NCBI RefSeq assembly: GCF_001039355.2
Contig: NW_019774703.1
Location: forward strand, 22,088-86,087
Source of the DNA: Lingula anatina
Lineage: Eukaryota > Brachiopoda > Lingulata > Lingulida > Lingulidae
Length of the DNA stretch: 64,000 nucleotides
Direction: 5' to 3'
The notes under the pieces are model-generated. The model made no database searches. It had not been told where the DNA came from and was given only the letters and a program-made list of their open reading frames with translations. Positions 1 through 11,759 of the stretch are shown piece after piece (position 1 is the first letter of the stretch; each line of letters begins with the position of its first letter). The translations under genes and the position numbers were made by a program.

Positions 1-340
1 CCCCCCCCCCCCTAGGGACGGCCACCCCCCAAGTCACCCTAATGTACCCCCCCCATCCCAAAGACCTCATTTTCCTAATTCGAATGGTCTAGGGGGAGAT
101 AAAAAAATTACGGTAATATATATGTGTCCCACCCCCAGGGACACCCACCCCCCAGGTCAAAAAAAAAAAAAAAAAAAAAAAAAAAAACGTTAGTTAGGCT
201 GCTAAACAACGAATAGGCCTACCCCCCCCCTTAGTCTTATAATCCGGTAACCTATGCGTAAATTATGTTTTCATAGCCTGGTTTACCTGATCCATTAGTT
301 TTATGCATCAAGCGGATCTGGGAAGGGAGGGCCCAGGGGG
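1..340. repeat. Low-complexity C-rich and poly(A) tract
   Basis: Runs of C open the window. A C-rich stretch repeating an 'acccacccccca' theme, a run of about 29 A around 159-187 and another C run near 222-231 follow. No coding signal is seen. If the model of the minus-strand gene at 836-1162 is right, this is part of its first intron. Such homopolymers are error-prone, so exact lengths are uncertain. Confidence 0.7.
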
Positions 341-607
341 TCTGGACCCCCTTTTCTTCAACGCTGACCATAATGTCCCATAATGTACTGATTTTTAGAA
401 ATACTGAATCCTCACCTACATACGCCTGTGTATTTTAAAATTACTCAAAACATGCATCCAATACCACTAAAGAAACCCTATTCAGTCATACATGTTAATT
501 AAAACGTACAGTTTACCTTTTTTGGATAATTTTTACAGTACAAAAACATTATATTTCAAAAACGTTCTCTCTCATAGCGTTGGGCCAACAACAGGTACTA
601 TTTCACC

Positions 608-718
608 ATTATCCCATGAAGTCGCAGGCAATATCTTATGTGGAGATGAAGTCGCAATTTATCCTATGAAGTCGATTTGACAGTAAAATCAGAGCATTTA
701 TCCCATGAAGANGAAATA
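608..718 (+). repeat. Degenerate direct repeat, 'atcccatgaagtcg' type
   Basis: The string 'atcccatgaagtcg' or a close variant occurs at about 611, 661 and 699, with a weaker partial copy near 645. Spacing is about 40-50 bases, giving a short decayed tandem repeat. An ambiguous base (n) sits at 712 inside the last copy. The repeat lies in the presumed first intron of the CACHD1-like gene and shows no coding potential. Confidence 0.5.
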
Positions 719-835
719 AGCACCATACAGTGATGATACTTAGAAACGATACACTCATCACGGCCGACTAGTCACTACATCAAAATAAGTGAAATGTCAT
801 ATGATATGTATCATATAATAAAACTATTCACTCAC

Positions 836-1162
836 TTGCAGGTATGTTACTCCCATTTCCTCGTTGGTTAAGTTCCTAAAGGCAGAAATAAGTTTCCGTG
901 CCTCCCATTGCAGGTTAATTCCTTCCATTAGCATCTTCTTAGGATCAACTTGCTCTCCTGAATTTGCATACGTCCACTCGTCCTCATTAGAATATGAAGG
1001 AGTTTTAATACTTGTGTATCCTTCATTTCGTAACTTGAGGGCGTCAGACTCCGTAGCACCGGGAGAAAATTCTTTATCTTGTGTAGAACAAGTCCTTTCA
1101 GATAGCAAAGCCAAAAGAAATATGCAAACATTGCACCAAACAACTAAACCTGCAGCGGCCAT
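836..1162 (-). CDS. CACHD1: CACHD1-like protein, first coding exon only
   Basis: This is a 109-codon first exon ending at a strong donor (exon CAA, then gtgagt, 835-830) in phase 0; the remainder lies off the left edge. The protein starts with a hydrophobic signal peptide (about residues 1-27, core VVWCNVCIFLLALL). A variable acidic linker and a final segment EARKLISAFRNLTNEEMGV then TYLQ follow. That segment resembles the mature N-terminus of vertebrate CACHD1 (pattern EA-L-R-L-EE-GV-Q), a single-pass Cache/VWA membrane protein related to voltage-gated calcium-channel alpha2delta subunits. I start at the Met at 1162 because its context (AAGATGG) is strong; an in-frame Met lies at 1180. Position supports the call, since human CACHD1 follows ROR1 and UBE2U in the same orientation. 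The identity rests on about 25 residues plus synteny, so an unrelated secreted protein is possible. Confidence 0.6.
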
Positions 1163-1440
1163 CTTGGATTTTGATCTCAAGTTGACTTGATAATAACTTA
1201 ATATTCCTCATACCAACCTGGCCATCTGGACTTAGAACTTCATAAACAAAATTTCTGATGGTCACCTGTATTCTTAACTTTTGTGGTGTCCCTTTCTTAT
1301 CTTTGGATGATGGGAAAACATCCTCCACAATGTGGCGTACATTGTTGGACACCAAATCCTCAACGATAGAGCTAGCACTTTATTCCAAGTTAGTTTCAGA
1401 TACGAAACTAAAGTCTTGAATAAGGCATTTGTAAACAAAA
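1163..1440. promoter_or_regulatory. Shared divergent promoter, CACHD1-like / FDX2
   Basis: Only 278 bp separate the two start codons, which face apart. No TATA box is obvious. Both starts sit in YY1-like contexts (AAGATGGCCGC on the minus strand at about 1165-1155 and AAAATGGCTGC at about 1438-1448), as is common in TATA-less housekeeping promoters. Both 5' untranslated regions must fit in this space unless non-coding exons are used. Confidence 0.55.
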
Positions 1441-3879
<2,439 letters not shown>

Positions 3880-4572
3880 CAATTCCAGAAAATAGCATCA
3901 AAAATCTGTGTGACACTAAGAGTGTTTCAGTTGGATGAAATTGTCAAAAAGCATTATTTTTTGTTTAATGGCATTTAAAAATTCTGTCATCACTGCTTGA
4001 GTGGGTAAATAATGCCAATCAATAGGTCTTTCTGTTATCAAGGCTCAGGTATCATTGGTTACTTATGTTGCTTCAGTTACTTTACAAACAATTATAGTTT
4101 TAATGTATAAGTAAGGTGTGCATAAAAATGTATTATACAAGCATTAAAATTAGTAATTGTGATAGTTTGTTGATCTTAGAAATATTATACTCTAGACATC
4201 AGTTTAGTAAAGAAAAAAAAAGAAGCCACAGAATACAAGAGATCTGATTTATAACTCTGTTGCTTTTGCAACCTTGTTCCAGTGGACTCTTCAAAAAGGG
4301 AGATCAACTTGTCAATTTACGGGTCTCATGACTTTTCACAGTGTGCTTTCATATAGAAAGAGTTCACAGAGATTCTGATAAAATGTTTTTTTTAATTTCA
4401 TCATTTGTAAAAATTCAGAAAAATGAAGTAAATATTTTATTGTCAAATTGAATCTTCTCTGCATTTTATTAGAATCAAATCATGTGTTTCTCAGTAAAAA
4501 GTATCTTAAAAAATATCACAGTAAAATCTGAACATGACAGACGTCCCCATGTAGAATTTCAGCAGGAGCTTA

Positions 4573-4700
4573 GAGTGCATTCCCAGAGATTTAGATCGAT
4601 CCATTTGGATCGACCTAACTCCCTGGGGGTTAAGCTGACACCAATCTAGTGAGACTCCTCAGGAGGATAGATCGATCTAAATATCTATGGGAATGGGGTC
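4573..4700. mobile_element. Small TIR element (MITE), TTA target duplication
   Basis: The left end reads GAGTGCATTCCCAGAGAT and continues to TTTAGATCGATC. The right end, reverse-complemented, reads GACCCCATTCCCATAGATA and also continues to TTTAGATCGATC. The two form imperfect terminal inverted repeats of about 30 bp around an element of 128 bp. It is flanked by TTA at 4570-4572 and at 4701-4703. A 3-bp TTA/TWA duplication is typical of the PIF/Harbinger superfamily. It has no coding capacity and so is non-autonomous. Confidence 0.75.
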
Positions 4701-4904
4701 TTAGTCAACAAGTAGCATTGTCTTAACATTACTGATGCAGTATTTTCTGACTTATTGCATTTTGATGCAAAGTATATTTTCCCACAGTCTTCAGTTGGGT
4801 ATAAAACAGCAAACCCAATTATTTCATATCCTGCATAACCTAGTATCCTAGTCACATGCATGTAGTACTACTCACTTTTCTTGAAAATGAATAACTACAG
4901 AGTT

Positions 4905-5039
4905 GGGACCCATTCACATAGACTCACTGGTTGACATGGATTGACCTAACTCTGCAGGGATTCTTGATGAGAGCAATTAGCTACACAGATTAACAATCCT
5001 CCTGGTGACACCGATGGCATGTCAATGGGAATGGGGTCT
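4905..5039. mobile_element. Degenerate relative of the 4573-4700 MITE
   Basis: This stretch starts GGGACCCATTCACATAGACT and ends caatgggaatggggtctg. It has inverted ends matching those of the neighbouring element, the same internal 'gacctaact' and about the same length. The ends are more decayed and I see no clear target duplication. It is therefore probably an older insertion of the same family, close to the end of UBE2U. Confidence 0.55.
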
Positions 5040-5146
5040 GATTCACTTATGCCTGGTGGAAGATATATAAGCACAGCAAATAGTGACTGTATGGGCCATG
5101 GCTGTCTTATGGGGGGGTCCATCTATCTACATTTTTTCAATTATTA

Positions 5147-7921
5147 TCACAGAGCTTCTTCATCCAACTTCATAGTCCATGCCACTAAGTCGTCTACCTC
5201 ATGCTCCCAAGCCTCTCCTATGGGGTTCTCCCCAGTCACTGCCATGGGAGGGTCTAAATGTCTAGGGCTCTTTGGGGAAAACTGCCCATGGTGATTTGTT
5301 GATACTTGACTTACTCGTCCTGTTGCACTTCTGGGAAAACTGGGACTAGTAGAACCTGAAAGTTACAGAGAAGTGAGATGAAGATGTTCTTAGCATTATC
5401 TGCATTATTTTCAAATGTGAAACATTAATGAAATGGTCTTAGAAATGCAATTCAAGCATAATAGAAGCAAATTTATTTGTCCTTTAGAAGCTAGTACAAT
5501 GATGATATCCTTACCAGGAGGTGGAGTCCTTCTTGGAAGGTAAATTTTTCTTATTTTATTTAATTGCGCTAATTTCTTTGCTTTTTCCTCTTCTTCACTT
5601 TGTTTTTTCTTAAACTTCCCATAAGTGAGCATACTGTGTCTGAAATAAATGAATACAACTGTGTGAAAAGCATGTTTTTAATAGGTCTTCAAATCCTCAC
5701 TATTGATACTACAAGTCCATCCCCAGTAATTCAATAATCTTACTTTTTAAGAATGAGATTTAACTGAAACATTTTAATTTCCTATTGTAATTGAATGACA
5801 AATGTATATTAATTATTATGAAGCTTACTCGTCAAGCTGTCTTTTCATCTGTTCTTCCAGTTCTTGAAGTGTCAGACCATAATGAATGTTTTGAAGTTTT
5901 GGGTTTTCTTGGAGAGCTTCCAATACTAGAAATGAGAAAAAATAATTATTAAATAATTTACCAAGTTGACTCAGAGTACTTCAGTCCATTGCTGTTTCTT
6001 TGATTTTAAACACTAGTTCTCAGTTCAGGTAGCATGGTGTAAAAGTCGGTATGTTTGACTTCTTTTTACTAAAGAAGAACCTTACATGGATTTTTTTCTT
6101 CAAAATTGTTCTTTGAAGTTGCTATTCCAGTCCATGTTGTAAGATAATCATCAAATGATATCCTTGCTGCTTTCCGTAGGGAAATAGACTGGCTGCCCGT
6201 CTGTGGATTGGTGTCAGTGACCTCTGTTGGACCAAACCTCACTCTGGTGTCCTGATCCAAGTGTGGACTAAGACCAGCTACAAATAAATACAACCATCTT
6301 GGTTTTATTGTATCAAAGAAGTTTGTACTAAGCAATTTCAGCAATTTATGAGAATTTTCCTTGATTGTTTCATCAATATATCCAAGACATTTTTTAATAA
6401 AGTGCAAATTTATGTTTTCGTACAAAATCTAACTGGCAAGTGTAATTACTACCCATAGCTTTTTAAAAACACTGCCAGCAAGTAAGGGGCACTCCAGACC
6501 TGTAGTTGATTTCCAAGACACTTTATACAAAATCAGAATACTAAAATCTGTAAGCAGCAAAACCAAGTTAGCTATCTTTCTCATGTTCTGCACTAACCAT
6601 CCACTCTCTGGCTAGCAGCCACACAGTCCTGCACCATCTGTCTGTAGGAGTGTGGGGAGGTTATGAGCATATCAGCAGCATCCAAATTGACTGCATTTTC
6701 TATGACTGGATTGCACAGCAATAACTGAGGGAAAATTGAGCAAAATGCAAAAATTATCTTTAAAATATCAACAGTGTACACAATTGAGAAAAATACTGCA
6801 TGACGTCAGAGATTTCTAAAGTTATGTTAAAAGGTGATTTGATTTACATATGTTTGCAGTGATACCTAATAATTTTGAAATGATAAAAATAATATAAGTC
6901 AATAAAGTAGAAAATAATTTGTGACACTTGACTGTACATTCTTCCACTTTAATATGCCTTTATTACCTGAATATTCATGAGTATGTAACCTATGGTGTAG
7001 GTGTCCTTCCATAATGTATAGTCATCCAGGAAATCTATGCAAGGTCTGCCAGTAATCACATCAACTGAAACCAATTATGTGTTGTATGCCAATGAATTGA
7101 CCAAAATAGTGGACAATTTTTTTTTTCAAATCACTGATGTACAAAGGAAGATCTTTCAGTCTAAAAACCTTCCCAAGAAAAGTTGTAAATTTTTGAGTAT
7201 ATCATATATAACTTTGACTTCACTTACTGGAAAAAAGATTTTTTGTATCCAATGCAACCAATGTAAACACTTGGTTTCACTAAACCAGTGAATTAAATGT
7301 AATTTTTTAGAACCAGATGTAAGATATAACATATTTACACATCTAAGAAACAATATAAAACATGCTTCAAGATGTTTGTGACTTACCATTAGGATGGAAG
7401 GGTATAGTGTGAAAGCACACCTCTGGTGGTCTCACATTATAGTGCTCATCAAATCGAATGTACAATCTGAATATTCCACCTACAAAACCATTAATTAATC
7501 AAGATGACATACACTGTCAAATATAAAAAACACTAACCTGTAGTAGACATATCATTTTGCACAAGTCATAAAAAACTAAAAATAAGAAAATATTAAAATA
7601 GATTTTTTATAAGAGCCCATCTTTGCATTGAAACATACCTTCCCATGCTGTTCCCTTCAGACCTTTAACTTTAGCAGTGCACTCAAATATGTTTTCATCT
7701 GTCAGTGGATAAGCTTCAATACCCTACAAAAGAAAGATTTTATTTTGTTGCTAGGTAAATAATGAACTAGTCAGAATATACAGAGTCCTAAGTTTTCTTA
7801 TATTGCTTCTTACTGTAGGGATCAATAACTTATTGGGTTCTTAATATACTTGATTCTACTTGGATCTAGCAAAATGATCAAACTATGACCTTTTTTTTTC
7901 ACTGACAAGAAGAAAAATGGG

Positions 7922-7973
<52 letters not shown>

Positions 7974-8288
7974 GTATTTATAAAGAAAAAACAATGAATG
8001 CACTTCAAATGCATCTCAGTGCTGTGAACAATGTAAACTAAATAAATGAGTAAGAACAGTAATAAATACTAATATAAGTACAAAGAACTAAAATATTCTA
8101 AATATCATAACAATATTAAAATGCAGTCTTGCTACACAGCGATTAATATATTACTGAAATAAACAATGAGCTTTTTTCAATCATTACTCATCACTGATGT
8201 TACATGGCATATGTATCATTACCCATAGGTCATCCTTTTGTATCTTCTGAAGATCTCTCTCAATCAGCAAATGAGGCCTGGAGAACAT
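5147..8288 (-). CDS. UBE2U: Ubiquitin-conjugating enzyme E2 U, nine exons
   Basis: This is an E2 that would carry ubiquitin as a thioester on a cysteine. Coding exons in transcript order: 8288-8223, 7723-7639, 7479-7387, 7064-6967, 6724-6598, 6277-6086, 5925-5829, 5639-5515 and 5355-5147. All junctions are GT-AG with continuous phase, giving 363 residues. The UBC fold covers about residues 1-150: N-terminal helix LLIERDLQKIQKDDLWG, H79-P80-N81, catalytic C90 in GRPCIDFLDD, then NPVIENAVNLDAA. Beyond it are a UBE2U-specific segment (SFDDYLTTWTGIATSK, like human SFSDYYQTWSRIATSK), a coiled, Lys/Glu-rich part and an acidic end, DDLVAWTMKLDEEAL, like the human C-terminus. The Met at 8288 is chosen because MFSRPHLLIERD aligns with the human start. 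An AG directly upstream hints at a 5' non-coding exon. Tail-to-tail with FDX2. The biological role of UBE2U is poorly known. Confidence 0.92.
7923..7973. repeat. (TAA)n microsatellite
   Basis: About 17 uninterrupted ATA/TAA triplets lie in UBE2U intron 1, between coding exons 1 and 2. Confidence 0.95.
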
Positions 8289-11285
8289 CTACAATAGAGA
8301 CAAAAGCAATTGAATGATAGTGCTGCAGTTACACATCCTATAATAGTTTCTGGCTCTGTTGCTCTCTTTCACATTTACTCAAAATACTGATCACGGGATA
8401 GTCAGATATTAAGATAAGGTGAGTGATATGCTTCAAACTTTGCTTTGGATGGGAAAATAGGTGCATATATTTCATACAGATAATTTTAATTAGAAGCTGT
8501 TGTAACAGTGATTGATGGATTTTCTGAAAACTTGGCTTAAAAGAGGCCATCATCAAATGCCTTGTTATCAGTGTGGGGCACATTAAAGGAAAACTCATAG
8601 GTGGTGCACAACAAACGAACTGAATATATCATTTTCATCTTAACTTTACCAATATATATCAGACACTGGCACAAAAATGTATATTAAAAATGTGTACAGG
8701 AGTGCTAGGGATGGTTATCAACTATACTTCGACAATATACTGACAAAGGTACTCAATGAAAAAAAATCAATTTGCCCACACATAAATAAAAGTGAAGAAA
8801 AAGATGTCAGCCTCTCCCCATCCCCTCTCTTTCTCTCATCACAGACCAGCCTAAAATTGAAGGTAAATCTCCAACAGCTTTGCAAATGACTAACTGATTC
8901 CAGCCACTTTACAGTGAAACAATCAATAAGGACCTCTTTTTTACATGCAGCAAGGCAAAAACTATCACAGACTGAAATCACCTTCACAAATCTACTGTAA
9001 GCCCACAATCCGTTGCTTAGTTCAGAGCGGAATACTGAGTTATAACATTTCATAACTTAAGATTCAGTTCATTATAATCTACAGCGATTATACTCTTTCT
9101 CGGTTTCTCTGCAATGCAGCGGCGGGTGCGCATCGATTCCATCTAACACAAGTTGAAGAATCTCAATGGACATTTAGATCAGTTATTACAGTGTATACTG
9201 ATATATTTAAGCTCTATAAGTTTTGTTATTTTCACCCACCTTTCCCGTATTTTATAAAAAGAGTTTAAAATGATGCATTCTGATTTTCAACTCTCACTAG
9301 TCTTCCATTTTAGTTTGCCTTCACAACGCATATGTGCGCATGCTCAGTTCATTTTAAGTGTTTCCTGTGTAGGTGTGAACGGTCACGGATGGAGAGGAAT
9401 ATGGATGGTGGGAATATCTGATAGGAAATAAATCATGCAAATATAAATGGAGGCCTGTTATATGATAACGTAATTAATAACTCTGCGCTATTGAAATCCA
9501 ATAATACCATTATTATGTTTTTTATGTTTTATATATTATTATTTTATAGTAGGCCTATCTGTTGAGCCAAATGCAAGGAGGAAAAGTCGTCTAAAGCTAA
9601 ATTGCAATAAAAACATAAAAATAGGTCTAAAGACAAAAAAGATGGCAATCAGAAATTAAAATTCATTATTTTTCTTTTAAAAGCGATGAATTTTGGTATA
9701 TCAAAATAAAAAAAAACATGTCAAACAAATCAAATTGATAAGAATTAACTTAATAAGCCTAAAAGAAGATGATTCATCGTTAAATCTTATATGATTTTCA
9801 TTTCTCCAGTTAGATGAAAGAGTTCAAAATGGCGACATTCTCTAACTGAAATTATACACACGTTCACGTTTTTTGTTTACTTGAAATTCAATGGTATCGA
9901 GGGGTGGGGTATTCGACATTTATGTTTAGGGCTAGCGTTTAGGGACTTGAATGTGTTATACATAAAACTAAATACTTCGCTAGTTGTGAAAAAATTGAAA
10001 TGTGAGATCACCCAGGGAGCCTTATTATATAGCGAGATTAGGTGGGGATTATTAAAAGGACCGTGAACTAAAAAACATATTTGCATAGATTGCTCAGAGA
10101 AATCGAAGTTAAACTATAACAATAATGAAAAGGTAGGCCTAGCTAGCAAAAGCACGATCAAAAATCTTTTAGGAATAATTTTGTGTTAGACACAAGCAAA
10201 TTTGCTTTAGAGCAGGCGATCTTTCCTTATTACAGCTTTTTTTGTACTCAAACAAGTTTAAACGTTTTTTATCACCTGGGAATTATTGGTTGTAAATATA
10301 TATATATCTTATATGTATTATCTATATCATGACATAAAGAACATGATAATACAACCGTCAAATGATGTGACATTTTGGACGGTATGTTGTAATTCAACAG
10401 TCACCAAAACACAGGTCATAAATCTAATGATTTCATAAAAAAAAAAAAAAAAAAACAGCTGAATTTCACTTTATGTAGGCCTAATATTTTCCTGCGTCGT
10501 TGTCGTATCATAGCCTGAAGTCAACATACATGTACCAGTACATTACAACCTCAAAATAACACATCAAATTTCTGTCATTACTTAATATTGATGGACCATC
10601 ATTCCGTCCAGATCCGAACTCAAACATTTCCCATAGGTAATATGGTTTTCTCTGAGATGCTTAGATAAAAAAGCAGTTTGGAGCAGTGTTTGGCAATTAA
10701 ATTAACTTGTTTATGAAAATTTGCATTCAAGCATGTCACCTACAGTGCACCTTACAGACGCGTAATATATCTTTAAAATTTTATTAGAGATTTAAGACAA
10801 TGAAAATCCAGCTGCCCTCTAAGAAAGGTATATTTGGATGTATTACTGCTTACCTAGACAGGTCAATTTTACTTTTCTTCAAAATGCTTAGGGGTCATAT
10901 CAGAACCTCTCCGCATTGTTACTATCTTATAATCATACGGTTTTAAAATGGCAATTCGAAAATTCTGTTATTTACGGTAAGGTTTCAAAATGAAAAAAGT
11001 TGTGTGGCATTATATTACCTGTGGGGAGTAACGATGAGGGAACGTAAACAGATGTAACTTTTGTGTCAATACAATGTCGTGAACTTGTTTCGTTTTATTA
11101 CTTGTGATCGAAAATGTAGGAATCATATGTATTTTGCTGCTATTAACAATCAAGATAATTTAACTTAAAAAAAAAAAAACAATTGCTACATACTGTGACA
11201 TACGCTGAACGACACTAGGTCAATTTCTCCACTATCAGTTCGGTAATGATGACTGTCAACGACCTTGTTCACTTTAGTAGTCTTA
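8289..11285. other. Divergent intergenic region UBE2U / ZGLP1
   Basis: No coding exon is supported here. Around 9100-9350 the DNA is relatively rich in CpG and carries TGCGCATGCTCA at 9335-9346, close to the NRF-1 palindrome. At 9825-9836 there is CAAAATGGCGAC, a near-perfect YY1-type site. Its ATG opens a six-codon frame (MATFSN then stop). These are candidate promoter or 5' untranslated elements for UBE2U (minus) or ZGLP1 (plus). The rest is AT-rich, with a 19-A run near 10437-10455. Confidence 0.45.
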
Positions 11286-11532
11286 GGCTTCATTCCCAAT
11301 GAAACTTACCGTTCTCAGTAGATTGATCCAACTCCGCGGGGACTCGCTGAATGCAGCCATATTAACATGCTTCCCTCTGGCCTTGAGTAGAATACAGAAA
11401 AGGTGACGATTATACAAATACGTTGGAAACAGGAAGAGGTTTGTTAATATGTTAGTCTGATTGCATTCAGCGAGAGTTCCCGCGGAGTTGGATCGATATA
11501 CGTAGAACGATATATTTATTGGGAATGAGCCC
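11286..11532. mobile_element. Harbinger-type MITE with ~70-bp inverted repeats
   Basis: The left end reads GGCTTCATTCCCAAT, continuing to 'gatccaactccgcgggga' and 'gctgaatgca'. The right end, reverse-complemented, reads GGGCTCATTCCCAAT, continuing to 'gatccaactccgcgggaa' and 'gctgaatgca'. The inverted repeats extend about 70 bp with a few mismatches and an approximately 100-bp centre. The flanks are TTA at 11283-11285 and TTA at 11533-11535, a 3-bp target duplication typical of PIF/Harbinger. The terminal CATTCCCA core is shared with the 4573-4700 element. It sits about 230 bp upstream of the ZGLP1 start codon, so it could affect that promoter. It carries no transposase. Confidence 0.85.
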
Positions 11533-11759
11533 TTAGTACTTATGTCCACGGCTGATGGAAATGATCGAAGGGGCACGAAAGAAGCATCTGGAATAAAGTT
11601 ATGTAAGAAAGTGACAAGACGCGTTAAATAGTGCGTAACTGACTAAATTGGGCCTGCGAAGACCTATAAAGGCGTTAGTCACCGCATCAGCTCACAAGTG
11701 CGCGAAGTTTGAAAAACCGATGTGGCATCAGTGATTGTATCAGAGATATTGTAGTAAAT

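Larger units (their letters stand above)
3880..5146. other. Convergent intergenic region FDX2 / UBE2U
   Basis: The two genes end towards each other here. Candidate polyadenylation signals are ATTAAA at 4143-4148 for FDX2 and, on the minus strand, AATAAA at 4441-4436 and 4470-4465 for UBE2U. If both are used, the UBE2U 3' untranslated region includes the two small inverted-repeat elements at 4573-4700 and 4905-5039. No further coding exon was found. Confidence 0.6.

Noticed and set aside
5019-5294. A 91-codon plus-strand frame
   Set aside because: It is antisense to the last UBE2U exon, whose minus-strand reading matches UBE2U.
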